Shown here: piece after piece, positions 25,875 through 34,327 of the stretch | Numbering within the stretch: position 1 is the first letter of the stretch | Layout of the letters: each line of letters begins with the position of its first letter | Assembly (NCBI GenBank): GCA_902798105.1 | Contig: CADBVG010000029.1 | Span: forward strand, 1-36,030 | Direction of reading: 5' to 3' | Length of the DNA: 36,030 bases | Source of the DNA: an uncultured Eubacteriales bacterium | GTDB taxonomy: Bacteria > Bacillota > Clostridia > Christensenellales > Aristaeellaceae | Notes under the pieces: generated by a model | Told to the model about the DNA's origin: nothing | Databases searched by the model: none | What the model saw: only the letters and a program-made list of their open reading frames with translations | Position numbers and translations under genes: made by a program

Positions 25875-25906
25875 GGCGGGCATCGACTCAACAGTCGGTG
25901 CCCGCC
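25875..25906. terminator. Hairpin between convergent genes
   Basis: GGCGGGCATCGACT (25875-25888) pairs with AGTCGGTGCCCGCC (25893-25906) around a 4-nt loop with one G-T pair. It lies between the convergent L,D-transpeptidase and caspase-like genes. No strong T run on either side. Confidence 0.55.
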
Positions 25907-25925
25907 ATTCGTTTGTCCTATCGGC

Positions 25926-28292
25926 TTATTTGGGCTGGTAGATGACCAAATTCTTCAGGTTGCCCGCATAGAAGCGCGTCTTCTGCACCTGTGTCTTGTC
26001 ACCCCAGTACCAGGATTTCTTCATGTATCTTGGGATATTGGCGTCGATGCAATTGGACGCGAAGTTGTAGAATTCCCCCAACGTCGCCACGCCGTCGCCA
26101 TTGCCCTTGATATCCGCGGAGAAGTAGCCGGGATAGCTGCCCTTTTCGCCAGCGGAATTCTTGTTCCACCAGCTCTCCTTCTCGTTGTAGCCCAGCCCCT
26201 GCAGCAGGAAGAAAGTGAAGAAATCCACGGCCTTCGAGCTGTTGTTGTAGTAGGTCGCTCGGGTGTTGGACGCCGCGGTGAGCACCGCGATCCGGCCGTT
26301 CGCGCCGTCCAGCTTGCTCTTCATGTCGTTGATAAACGTCCCACTGTAGCAGGAATCGAGAATCAGTATCACATTGCCTTTGATGGCCTGTACGCTGTTG
26401 AATATCTCCTTGGAAGTCAGGTAATACTTGGTATTGGTCTTATCGCTGTCATAGCCCATCAGGGAGAGCCTGTAGCTGGAATAGCTGCTCTTGTTGTTGT
26501 GCCCGTGGGAGCAAAGGTAGACGATGCTCACGTCGTTGTCGTCGGCGTCGCCAAAGAAGCTGGAAATGCCAGACAGTATGCTCGACTTGCTGGGATTACC
26601 CAGGACTTTTGTAGAATAGGTTTGCCCGTCGATGCTGGAGTTCTTGAATACCGTGGCCATGCCGTTGGCGTTCCGCTTGACAAAGGGCAGGCTGTCATAG
26701 TAGCTGTAGGCCGCGAACAGTCGATAGGCTACCTCGTCAACCGGGTCCGCCTCCACCGTAACACTGACGCCCACCTTCTGGCCGTCCGCGGCTTCAACCG
26801 TCACCTTTGTGGCGCCGACGCCCACGAAGGTCACATAACCCGACGCGCTGACGGTGACGACAGCGGTATCTGCTGACGTAAAGCGCACTGCCTGATCGAC
26901 ATTGCTCGTTCCGAAGCGCCATGCCAGCTGCGCGCCTCCGTCGCTCAGCTTTCCAATGATAGAAGCCGGCGAAACGGTGAGCAGCGTCGCCGGATCGACC
27001 ACAGTGACGACGCAGCTGGCCTCGGCGCCGTTGGACCCCTTCACCGTTACGACGGCGCTGCCCTGCTTCAAGCCCTTCACGACGCCGTTTTCCACGACCG
27101 TCACGACGCTTTCATCGCTGCTGGATACGGTGTAGGTGACCCCTTCGAGGGGTGTGCCATCCTCCGCCACCATCCGCGGGTCCAGGTCATAGCTCTGGTC
27201 AACCCCAATGGAGACCTCTCCGGTCGCCAGCTCGACCCGGTCCCGGGTCGCCACGACTGTAACCTCACACACGGTATCCACGCGCATGCCGCCGGAAATA
27301 TGGGTGGACACGCCGTTCTGCGTGCTCACGCGAATCCTCGCGGTGCCCAGAGCCTTGCCCCCCACCCGGCCGGTCTTGGAACTGACGGCGATCTGGCCGG
27401 TGCCTTGCTCCGCGCTGAAGGTAAACGTTGCCGGCACTTCGGCGCCGTTGGCGTCCACCGCGGTGGCCGTGACGCTGGTCTTCTCATTCAGGCAGACCGT
27501 CAGCGTCTCGGGCAGGAAAACCTCATTGGGCTCCGCGACCACGGTCAGCGTGCAGGTGGCCTTCTTGCTGTTGAAGGTCTTCACCGTGATCTTCGTGGTA
27601 CCGGGCGCGACGGCAGTAATGACGCCGGTCAGCTTGTCCACCGTGGCGACCTTCTTGTCCGCCGAGGTAAAGGTCAGCGTCGATCCCGTAGACGACGGGA
27701 GTTTCGCCGTGAGCGCATAGGACGACCCTGCGGACAGCGTCAGCGTCTCAGGCGTGAGCGTCACCTTGCCCGGGGCCTTCCTTACGACGACCGTGCACTT
27801 CGCCGACAGGCCACTGGCTGCCTTGGCGGTGATGACGGCGGTGCCCTTCTTGACGCCGGTGATCTTGCCCGTCTTCTTGTCCACCTTGGCCACGGAGGTC
27901 TTGCTGGAGGACCATGTGACGGTGTCGCTGCTGTCCGCGGGGACACGGGTCGCCTTCAGGATGGTGCACTTCTCCTTGACGCCGATGAGCAGCTTCGTGG
28001 CGCTGAGGGACAGGTGGGGCTCCGCCTCGTTGGCGTCCGCGCTCCCCTGCTCGGGTGCGGCCTCATCGTCGGGCTGCGCCTCGCTCAGCAGGTCGCCGGT
28101 CTGCGCCAGGTCGAGGTCCAGATCCCCGAGGGGGTCGATCTCGATGTCCTCCGGCAGCTCCTCGATGATCAGCTCGTCCTCCCCTTTCTCCAGGATCACG
28201 GCGTCATTGGGAACCGCGATCTCTTCCGCGAGGGAGAGGGACGCCCAGGCCATGACCAGCGCCAGCGCCAGGCAGAACCATCTCTTAAACAT
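25926..28292 (-). CDS. Secreted caspase-like (clan CD) peptidase with bacterial Ig-like domains
   Basis: A 788-aa exported protein. Residues 1-23 are a signal peptide (FKRWFCLALALVMAWASLSLA). Then come an acidic stretch (24-92) and about five Big_2-type Ig modules (about 94-515), recognisable by lines such as SSKTSVAKVDKKTGKITGVKKGTAVITAKA and SADKKVATVDKLTGVITAVAPGTTKITVK. The C-terminal 270 residues are a caspase-fold domain with catalytic His596 in YLCSHGH and Cys648 in LILDSCYSG. A calcium-loop-like segment KGNGDGVATLGEF follows. No membrane anchor or sortase motif is seen. The start at 28292 has AAGGAG 8 nt upstream. Substrate and role unknown; a wall or surface processing role is possible. 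Confidence 0.82.
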   Translation of the reverse strand: MFKRWFCLALALVMAWASLSLAEEIAVPNDAVILEKGEDELIIEELPEDIEIDPLGDLDLDLAQTGDLLSEAQPDDEAAPEQGSADANEAEPHLSLSATKLLIGVKEKCTILKATRVPADSSDTVTWSSSKTSVAKVDKKTGKITGVKKGTAVITAKAASGLSAKCTVVVRKAPGKVTLTPETLTLSAGSSYALTAKLPSSTGSTLTFTSADKKVATVDKLTGVITAVAPGTTKITVKTFNSKKATCTLTVVAEPNEVFLPETLTVCLNEKTSVTATAVDANGAEVPATFTFSAEQGTGQIAVSSKTGRVGGKALGTARIRVSTQNGVSTHISGGMRVDTVCEVTVVATRDRVELATGEVSIGVDQSYDLDPRMVAEDGTPLEGVTYTVSSSDESVVTVVENGVVKGLKQGSAVVTVKGSNGAEASCVVTVVDPATLLTVSPASIIGKLSDGGAQLAWRFGTSNVDQAVRFTSADTAVVTVSASGYVTFVGVGATKVTVEAADGQKVGVSVTVEADPVDEVAYRLFAAYSYYDSLPFVKRNANGMATVFKNSSIDGQTYSTKVLGNPSKSSILSGISSFFGDADDNDVSIVYLCSHGHNNKSSYSSYRLSLMGYDSDKTNTKYYLTSKEIFNSVQAIKGNVILILDSCYSGTFINDMKSKLDGANGRIAVLTAASNTRATYYNNSSKAVDFFTFFLLQGLGYNEKESWWNKNSAGEKGSYPGYFSADIKGNGDGVATLGEFYNFASNCIDANIPRYMKKSWYWGDKTQVQKTRFYAGNLKNLVIYQPK

Positions 28293-28356
28293 AATCAGCA
28301 CTCCTTATATCGTCGGTGAATCGCCGCAAACAGCCATTCTTTTCCATGGTATCTCT

Positions 28357-28386
28357 ATTTTACCCCATCCGACGGGTCCCTGTCAA
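28357..28386 (-). promoter_or_regulatory. Promoter of the caspase-like gene
   Basis: On the minus strand, perfect -35 TTGACA (28386-28381), an 18-nt spacer and -10 TAAAAT (28362-28357), about 65 bp before the start codon. Confidence 0.65.
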
Positions 28387-28448
28387 TCTTTGGCGGCAGG
28401 GGTCTGTGTCAAATTTGAATCAAATCCGGTGCAATTGCGCGACCGCCG

Positions 28449-29024
28449 TCACAGGCCGTAGACTGCGACGCCGCACGCCGCCGAGAACAGTATCAGCAGG
28501 ATCGGCGAAAAATCCCGCTTCAGCACCTTGCGCCACAGCAGCGTCGCGCCGCCAAGCGCGGCGGCGATGGCGATCTGCCGCACGTCAGGGGACAGGGGCA
28601 CTCCCCCGTCCTCCAACCCGGGCAGCAGGCAGCGCGTCGCCGTCCACAGCCCCACCGCCAGGATCATCCCCGCCACCACGGGGCGAATGCCCGACATCGA
28701 CGCGCGCACCCATGGATTCTGCCGGAAGCCCTTCAGCACCGCGGCGATCAGCAGCATCACGATCATCGCCGGCAGCACCACCCCCAGCGTGGCGCAGGCC
28801 GCCCCCGCCAGCCCCGCCCGGGTACTGCCCACGAAGGTGGCCATGTTTACGGCAATGGGGCCCGGGGTGGATTCGCATACGCCGATGAACCGATAGAGCG
28901 ACTCCGCGTCCAACCAGCCCCGGGAGAGCGCCTCCTGCTGGATCAGGGGCAGCATGGCGTAGCCGCCGCCGAAGGTGAACAGCCCGATCTTGAAAAAGAC
29001 GGCGAACAGGCCCAGCAGCTTCAT
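28449..29024 (-). CDS. Chromate transporter-family half protein, second gene
   Basis: Membrane protein of 191 aa, one CHR domain of the chromate ion transporter family. Visible: the N-terminal FKIGLFTFGGGYAMLPLIQQE and CESTPGPIAVNMATFVG, the two hallmark motifs. The rest is hydrophobic helices. In Bacillota such half-size CHR proteins occur as adjacent pairs that work together, with chromate or sulfate-like anions as proposed substrates. The ATG at 29024 overlaps the stop codon of the upstream partner (ATGA), so translation is coupled. Actual substrate here unknown. Confidence 0.88.
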   Translation of the reverse strand: MKLLGLFAVFFKIGLFTFGGGYAMLPLIQQEALSRGWLDAESLYRFIGVCESTPGPIAVNMATFVGSTRAGLAGAACATLGVVLPAMIVMLLIAAVLKGFRQNPWVRASMSGIRPVVAGMILAVGLWTATRCLLPGLEDGGVPLSPDVRQIAIAAALGGATLLWRKVLKRDFSPILLILFSAACGVAVYGL

Positions 29025-29599
29025 TGCCCCGCCCCCTTCCCCAGCTGCCTCGCGCGGCGATGCAGCAGCCCCGCAGCGCCGCCGCCGAGGATCAGCCACA
29101 CCGTGGAAAAGCGCCAGCCAAAGGCGTTGATCCCCAGCACCGCTCCCGCCGCAGCGGCGCATAGCCCCATTTCAAACCATCGCCGGGGCAGCTTTCCCGC
29201 CATGCGAAGGCCTGCGCGCAGGATCAGGAAGGCCACGGCCACCTGGATGCCCCTGAAGGCGTTGGCCACCGCGCTCAGTGCCATGAAGCGCTCGAAGAAC
29301 AGCGATATCGCGTAGATGATGACAAAGGAAGGCATCACCACCCCCAGCGTGGCCCAGACGCCGCCGGCCACGCCCGAACGCCTGTAGCCCACATAGGTGG
29401 CGGCGTTTATGGCGATGGGCCCCGGGGTGGACTCGGCGATGGCGAACACCTCCGCCAGCTCGTCCCCGTCGATCCACCCCCTGCGCTCACCGACCTCATG
29501 CCCGATCAGCGAAATCATGGCGTAGCCCCCGCCGAAGGTGAACAGCCCGATCTTGAAGAACACCCGGAACAGCTCCGCCAGCTGCCGCCAGCGCTTCAT
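29021..29599 (-). CDS. Chromate transporter-family half protein, first gene
   Basis: Membrane protein of 192 aa, the other CHR half. It shows FKIGLFTFGGGYAMISLIGHE and AESTPGPIAINAATYVGYRRSG, nearly the same motifs as its partner, as expected for duplicated halves with opposite membrane orientation. Candidate starts are 29599 and 29605. The first has GAGAGG at a better distance; the second adds two residues. The gene ends with a 4-nt ATGA overlap with the second half. Confidence 0.88.
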   Translation of the reverse strand: MKRWRQLAELFRVFFKIGLFTFGGGYAMISLIGHEVGERRGWIDGDELAEVFAIAESTPGPIAINAATYVGYRRSGVAGGVWATLGVVMPSFVIIYAISLFFERFMALSAVANAFRGIQVAVAFLILRAGLRMAGKLPRRWFEMGLCAAAAGAVLGINAFGWRFSTVWLILGGGAAGLLHRRARQLGKGAGQ

Positions 29600-29684
29600 A
29601 TTCATACCACCTCTCAACAAAAGATGACGCCCGGACGGGGCGCTGTGATACCACTTAACCGATATTTAATTAATATGATTTCCG

Positions 29685-29712
29685 TTGACATTTCCCGCAC
29701 ATAATTTATCAT
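29685..29712 (+). promoter_or_regulatory. Promoter of the ABC exporter gene
   Basis: -35 TTGACA (29685-29690), a 16-nt spacer and -10 TATCAT (29707-29712), 34 bp before the start codon. Confidence 0.55.
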
Positions 29713-29745
29713 GGTATTATTGACAACGATTCGGAGGCCACCGCC

Positions 29746-31518
29746 ATGTCGCAGACCCGCAAGCGCCGCTCCCCGGGGGAAACCCTGCGCCTGTTCAAAG
29801 TCTTCCTGCCCTATTTCAGGCCCTACCTGCCCGTGCTGCTGCTGGACCTGTTCTGCGCGGCGCTGACCACGGTGTGTGACCTGGTGCTGCCGCTGATCGT
29901 GCGATACATCACCAGCATGGGCGCAAACAACCTGGCGGCGCTGACCGTCAGCACGGTACTGCGCCTTGGCGCGCTGTATGTGGCGCTGCGCATCGTGGAC
30001 ACCGCGGCCAACTATTTCATGCAATCCGTGGGTCACATCATGGGCACCCGCATCGAGACCGACATGCGCCATGACCTGTTCGCCCACCTTCAGGAGCTGC
30101 CCCACGCCTACTACAGCAGCACCAAGATCGGCCAGATCATGTCCCGCATCACCAGCGACCTGTTTGACATCACCGAATTCGCCCACCACTACCCCGAGGA
30201 GCTGTTCATCACCAGCCTGAAGGTGATCGTGGCCTTCGTGATCCTATGCGGCATGAACGTCCCCCTGACGCTGATCATATTCGCGGCGCTGCCGCTGATG
30301 GTGCTGTGCAGCAACCACTTTGCCAGGCCCATGCAGAAATCCTTCAAGGACTCCCGCTTCCGGCTGGGCGAGATCAACGCCCGGGTGGAGGACAGCCTGT
30401 CCGGCATAAGGGTGGTAAAGTCCTTCGCCAACGAGGACATCGAGATGGAGAAGTTCCAGCAAGACAGCCACGCCTTCCTGGCCGTCAAGAAGCGCATGTA
30501 CCGGGCCATGGCGGGGTTCCACTCCGTCACCCGCATGTTCGACGGTATCATGTACATCCTGGTGGTGTGCGTAGGGGCGATTTACATGATAAAGGGCCGC
30601 ATCACCGCGGCGGACCTGGTGGCCTACCTGCTGTACGTCACCACGCTGCTGGCGTCGATCAGGCGGCTGGTGGAGTTCACCGAGAACTTCCAGCGGGGCA
30701 TCACCGGCATCGAGCGCTTCGCCGAGGTCATGGACGAGCCGATCACCATCCGGGACCTGCCCGGCGCGGTGGAATTGACGGACGTGCGGGGCGAGCTGGA
30801 GTTTGACGACGTGTCCTTCGCCTACGCCGACGGCAATACCAACGTCCTCAGCCACATCAGCCTGCACGTCAATCCCGGCGAAAGCGTGGCGCTGATTGGC
30901 CCCTCCGGCGGCGGCAAGACCACGCTGTGCAACCTGATTCCCCGTTTCTACGAGGTCAACGACGGCGTCATTCGTTTGGATGGCACCGACATCCGGCAAT
31001 ACACTCTCAAGTCGCTGCGCCGCCAAATCGGCATGGTCCAGCAGGACGTGCACCTGTTCTCGGGCACGGTGCTTTCCAACATCGAATACGGCCGGCCCGG
31101 GGCCAGTCGGGAGGACGTGATCGAAGCGGCGAAGCTGGCCGGGGCCCACGATTTCATCATGGGACTTGAAAACGGCTATGACAGCTATGTGGGCGAGCAC
31201 GGCGTCAAGCTGTCCGGCGGGCAGAAGCAACGCATCTCCATCGCCCGGGTGTTCCTGAAAAACCCGCCGATACTGATCCTGGACGAGGCCACCAGCGCGC
31301 TGGACAACGAATCGGAACAGCTGGTGCAGCAGTCGCTGGAAAAGCTGATGAAGGGGCGCACCACCTTCACCATCGCCCACCGGCTGACCACGATACGCAG
31401 CGCCGCCACCATACTGGTGCTGACCGACGAGGGCATCGTGGAGCAGGGCAGCCATGCCGAACTGATGGCGAAGCGGGGCGTGTATTACCGACTGTACAGC
31501 ATGTACCAGGACCGGTAG
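29746..31518 (+). CDS. ABC exporter, fused membrane and ATPase domains (MsbA/LmrA type)
   Basis: Half-transporter of 590 aa. Residues about 20-310 form the six-helix membrane domain (type IV exporter fold; FLPYFRPYLPVLLLDLFCAAL, LGALYVALRIVDTAANYFMQ). Residues about 345-585 form the nucleotide-binding domain with Walker A GPSGGGKTT, Q-loop MVQQDVHLFSGTV, signature LSGGQKQR, Walker B ILILDEATSALD and switch His in TIAHRL. It likely works as a homodimer since no partner half is adjacent. The substrate is a lipid, peptide or drug, not readable. The ATG at 29746 has GGAGG upstream. Confidence 0.92.
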   Translation: MSQTRKRRSPGETLRLFKVFLPYFRPYLPVLLLDLFCAALTTVCDLVLPLIVRYITSMGANNLAALTVSTVLRLGALYVALRIVDTAANYFMQSVGHIMGTRIETDMRHDLFAHLQELPHAYYSSTKIGQIMSRITSDLFDITEFAHHYPEELFITSLKVIVAFVILCGMNVPLTLIIFAALPLMVLCSNHFARPMQKSFKDSRFRLGEINARVEDSLSGIRVVKSFANEDIEMEKFQQDSHAFLAVKKRMYRAMAGFHSVTRMFDGIMYILVVCVGAIYMIKGRITAADLVAYLLYVTTLLASIRRLVEFTENFQRGITGIERFAEVMDEPITIRDLPGAVELTDVRGELEFDDVSFAYADGNTNVLSHISLHVNPGESVALIGPSGGGKTTLCNLIPRFYEVNDGVIRLDGTDIRQYTLKSLRRQIGMVQQDVHLFSGTVLSNIEYGRPGASREDVIEAAKLAGAHDFIMGLENGYDSYVGEHGVKLSGGQKQRISIARVFLKNPPILILDEATSALDNESEQLVQQSLEKLMKGRTTFTIAHRLTTIRSAATILVLTDEGIVEQGSHAELMAKRGVYYRLYSMYQDR

Positions 31519-31580
31519 TGCCGGCAACCTGCCGCCATATCTCCATCGTAGTAGCGGCGCAGGCGCCGCCATGCGCTATT

Positions 31581-32147
31581 CTACTTCTTCTTCACCGCGA
31601 TCAGCTGCGGCGGGTTGTTGGGCTGGTTCATGTAGCACTTCAGCAGCGCATCATAGGCTCTGGCGTCCAGGCCGACCGCCCATTCCGTCAGCGCGCGCAA
31701 CTCCCGCGCCCCCTCGTCATGGCCGGGATACACGCATACCGTCAACAACCCCTGGGGCTTGAGCAGCGACAGTGCGGCCTCCACGGCCCGGAGCGTCGTC
31801 TCCGTCCGGGTTGTGACGGCGTGGACGGCCCCGGGCAGCCACCCCAGGTTGAACATCACAGCGTCCACCGGCTCGGGAACGAAGTCAGCCATGTGCTGGT
31901 GTCCCTCGCAAAACAGCGTCGCCCGGTCCGCAAGGCCTTCGGCATCCAGCAGCGCCCGCGTCCTCTCCACGGCCTCCGGCTGCACGTCAAAGGCATAGAC
32001 GCGGCCCTCGTCCCCCACCCGCTCACACAGCCAGCGGGTATCCCTGCCGCCCCCCATCGTGGCGTCCACGGCCCGTGCGCCGGGAAACAGCGCCGTCTCC
32101 ATCAGCGCCTGCGCCCAGAAGCGGGCGGATCGAAAGTCCTGTGCCAT
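31581..32147 (-). CDS. mnmM: MnmM/YtqB-family SAM-dependent methyltransferase
   Basis: Class I methyltransferase of 188 aa. Visible: SAM motif I AVDATMGGGRDTRWL, acidic end of strand 2 in VYAFDVQPEAVERT, MFNLGWLPGAVHAVTT-TETTLRAVEAALSLLKPQG, CVYPGHDEGARE and the C-terminal NQPNNPPQLIAVKKK. This set of motifs is that of the YtqB family, shown in Bacillus to be MnmM, which methylates the wobble nm5U of tRNA to mnm5U. The start at 32147 has AGGAGG. Single gene, convergent with the ABC exporter. Family firm; tRNA role by homology. Confidence 0.85.
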   Translation of the reverse strand: MAQDFRSARFWAQALMETALFPGARAVDATMGGGRDTRWLCERVGDEGRVYAFDVQPEAVERTRALLDAEGLADRATLFCEGHQHMADFVPEPVDAVMFNLGWLPGAVHAVTTRTETTLRAVEAALSLLKPQGLLTVCVYPGHDEGARELRALTEWAVGLDARAYDALLKCYMNQPNNPPQLIAVKKK

Positions 32148-32338
32148 AAAATATACGCCTCCTGTCACCGACATTATACAGGATGGAAGCGTATTTGAAA
32201 AGGTTTGCTTTGCAGATTGACAGCACGTAATACACTGTAGAGGTGACGATGCGCCGCCCCTGCAACGCAGTCTGGTATTGTATTCTTCTATGTAACCACT
32301 TCATTTTCGAATTATGTCAAATCTTATCACGCCGTTTG
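32148..32338. other. Intergenic stretch, mnmM to the MATE gene
   Basis: No gene is visible. It holds a fragment GATGCGCCGCCCCT near 32248 that matches one near 19501, probably remains of a dispersed repeat. The rest is AT-rich. Confidence 0.35.
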
Positions 32339-32367
32339 TTGAAGTTGCGTGGCATATATGGTAAACT
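32339..32367 (+). promoter_or_regulatory. Promoter of the MATE gene
   Basis: -35 TTGAAG (32339-32344), a 17-nt spacer and -10 TAAACT (32362-32367), about 30 bp before the start codon. Confidence 0.45.
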
Positions 32368-32397
32368 CCAAATATCATTACATCAAGGAGCCTCCCC

Positions 32398-33807
32398 ATG
32401 CCCAATGATCTCAGAAACCGCCGCTCGCTGAAGACCGTGCTGATCGGCGACCGTGCCTTCTACGCCATGGTGCTTTCCATATTGATCCCCATCATCATAC
32501 AAAACGCCATCACCAACTTCGTGAACCTGCTGGACAACGTCATGGTGGGCCAGGTGGGCACGGAGCAAATGTCCGGCGTGTCCATCGTGAACCAGCTGAT
32601 GTTCGTGTTCAATCTGTGCGTGTTTGGCGGCATTTCCGGCGCGGGCATCTTCTCCGCCCAGTACTACGGCGCGAACAATCACGAGGGCGTGCGCCACTGC
32701 TTCCGCTACAAGCTTTACCTGAGCGCGGTACTGATCGTGGCCGCCGTGATCATCTTCCTGACCCGCGGCGAATACCTGATCGGTCGGTTCCTGCACGACG
32801 AGGCCAACCCGGAGCGCGTGTCAGCCACCCTGGGCTATGGCATGGACTACCTGCGGGTGATGCTTTGGGGCATGCTGCCCTTCGCGCTGACCCAGAGCTA
32901 TGCCAGCACCCTGCGGGAATGCGGTGAGACCCGGCTGCCCATGATCGCAAGCATCGCCGCGGTATTCGTGAACCTGGTGTTCAACTACCTGCTGATCTTC
33001 GGCCACCTGGGCTTTCCGAAGATGGGGGTGCAGGGCGCGGCCATCGCCACGGTACTGTCCCGTTTTGTGGAGCTGGCCTTCGTCGTCATAGGCACCCACA
33101 TCCACAGCGACCGCTATCTGTTCGCCAGGGGCGCTTACAGCAGCTTCCGGGTGCCCGGGTCCCTGGCCCGGCTGATCACCGTCAAGGGCATGCCGCTTTT
33201 GGTGAACGAATTCCTGTGGTCCTTTGGTATGACCATGCTGGTGCAGTGCTATTCCGTGCGGGGGCTGGACGTGGTGGCAGCCATGAACATCTCCAGCACC
33301 GTATCCAACCTGTTCTCCGTGGCCATACTGTCGATGGGCGCGGCGACCTCCATCATCGTCGGCCAATCCCTGGGGGCAAACGACATGGCAGGCGCGAAGG
33401 ACAGGGCCTGGAAGCTGGTGGCCTTTTCGCTGGGGCTCAGCGCCGCCACGCTGGTGCTGATGCTGGTCATCGCGCCACTGATCCCCCGGGTATACCAGAC
33501 CTCCGACGCCGTGCGCCAGCTGGCCACCCAATTCCTGCGAATTTATGCCCTGTGCCTGCCGCTGATCTCCTTCTGCAACAGCGCCTATTTCATACTGCGC
33601 TCCGGCGGCAAGACGCTGATTACCTTCCTGTTCGACAGCGGCTACACCTGGTTGATCAGCGTGCCGGTGGCCTGGTGCCTGGTGCACCTGACCGGCCTGC
33701 CGGTGACCACCATCTACCTGCTGGTACAGCTGGCCGAAATCATCAAGTGCGCTTTTGGGTATGTGCTGCTGCGCCAGGGCGTATGGATGAACAATATCGT
33801 GGTGTGA
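32398..33807 (+). CDS. MATE-family efflux transporter
   Basis: Cation-coupled multidrug and toxin exporter, 469 aa with about twelve membrane helices in two halves. Visible: FYAMVLSILIPIIIQNAITNFVNLLDNVMVGQVG at the first helices, GISGAGIFSAQYYGANN, LRECGETRLPMIAS, and in the second half AILSMGAATSIIVGQSLGAND, the duplicated motif. Substrate not readable. The ATG at 32398 has AAGGAG upstream. The gene ends 12 bp before a family 2 palindrome that can serve as terminator. Confidence 0.92.
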   Translation: MPNDLRNRRSLKTVLIGDRAFYAMVLSILIPIIIQNAITNFVNLLDNVMVGQVGTEQMSGVSIVNQLMFVFNLCVFGGISGAGIFSAQYYGANNHEGVRHCFRYKLYLSAVLIVAAVIIFLTRGEYLIGRFLHDEANPERVSATLGYGMDYLRVMLWGMLPFALTQSYASTLRECGETRLPMIASIAAVFVNLVFNYLLIFGHLGFPKMGVQGAAIATVLSRFVELAFVVIGTHIHSDRYLFARGAYSSFRVPGSLARLITVKGMPLLVNEFLWSFGMTMLVQCYSVRGLDVVAAMNISSTVSNLFSVAILSMGAATSIIVGQSLGANDMAGAKDRAWKLVAFSLGLSAATLVLMLVIAPLIPRVYQTSDAVRQLATQFLRIYALCLPLISFCNSAYFILRSGGKTLITFLFDSGYTWLISVPVAWCLVHLTGLPVTTIYLLVQLAEIIKCAFGYVLLRQGVWMNNIVV

Positions 33808-33818
33808 ATGACACAAAA

Positions 33819-33912
33819 AAGATCCTTCGACGCCGCTTCCGCTCCGCTCAGGATGACATGCCTTACTGCCTTGTCATTCTGTTCGGAGGCGCAGCCGAAG
33901 TCGAAGAATCTT
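33819..33912. repeat. Palindromic repeat family 2, imperfect copy
   Basis: Two arms of about 42 nt, the left starting AAGATCCTTCGACGCCGC and the right ending GTCGAAGAATCTT, are imperfect reverse complements around a short centre, with ATGACA/TGTCAT inside. It sits just after the MATE stop codon. Confidence 0.8.
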
Positions 33913-33966
33913 GATATCTGTCTCTGCGAAACACACGTTGCGCAACGCGATCTGCTTGCCGGTTCA

Positions 33967-34106
33967 TTAAGGAAATACCGCATAATAAGGGTGGTTGGCT
34001 GGCGAGTGAATTTTCCGTCATGCGCGCCTGCAAATTTCGCAGGCTTGCTGGCGGCAAGTCAAGGGCACCGCCAGACATGCCGCCCGTTTGTGCGGTATTT
34101 CCTTAA
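33967..34106. repeat. MITE-like repeat family 1, copy 3 (140 bp)
   Basis: Perfect 16-bp terminal inverted repeats: TTAAGGAAATACCGCA at 33967-33982 and TGCGGTATTTCCTTAA at 34091-34106. The left 90 nt are nearly identical to copy 2. About 30 bp of the right arm (GGAATTTGCAGGATGTGCAT and beyond) are deleted, and the 22-bp centre unit is single. Confidence 0.9.
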
Positions 34107-34119
34107 AGCAAACTCAATT

Positions 34120-34325
34120 GTAACTGTTCAGTCATGGCGGCTCAGGCGGTATCGCGCGCGCTACCCGCGCACGAGAAGTGGAATCGCGCGCGCTACCCGC
34201 GCACGAGAAGCGGAATCGCGCGCGCTACCCGCGCACGAGATGGCGCCAATACAATGAACGACACCTGTAGCGGCGGACCCTGGGCCGCCATAGAAGCTAC
34301 AGATACATCTGTAGTGAACAGTTAC
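34120..34325. repeat. Repeat family 3, copy C, carrying a tandem repeat
   Basis: Bounded by perfect 11-bp inverted ends GTAACTGTTCA (34120-34130) and TGAACAGTTAC (34315-34325). The ends match family 3 (CTGTTC/GAACAG). The inside holds the 32-bp tandem repeat (34151-34240) and a hairpin CTGTAG...CTACAG with GGCGG/CCGCC near 34265-34302. Non-coding. Confidence 0.65.
34151..34240. repeat. 32-bp tandem repeat, 2.8 units
   Basis: Units at 34151-34182, 34183-34214 and 34215-34240 (partial). The first two differ at one base (GAAGTGGA against GAAGCGGA). Each starts ATCGCGCGCGCTACCCGCGC, which can fold on itself through GCGCG/CGCGC pairing. Confidence 0.9.
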
Positions 34326-34327
34326 TC

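Noticed and set aside
34151-34240. CRISPR array
   Set aside because: The 32-bp units are directly adjacent with no spacers, number fewer than three, and no cas gene is present.
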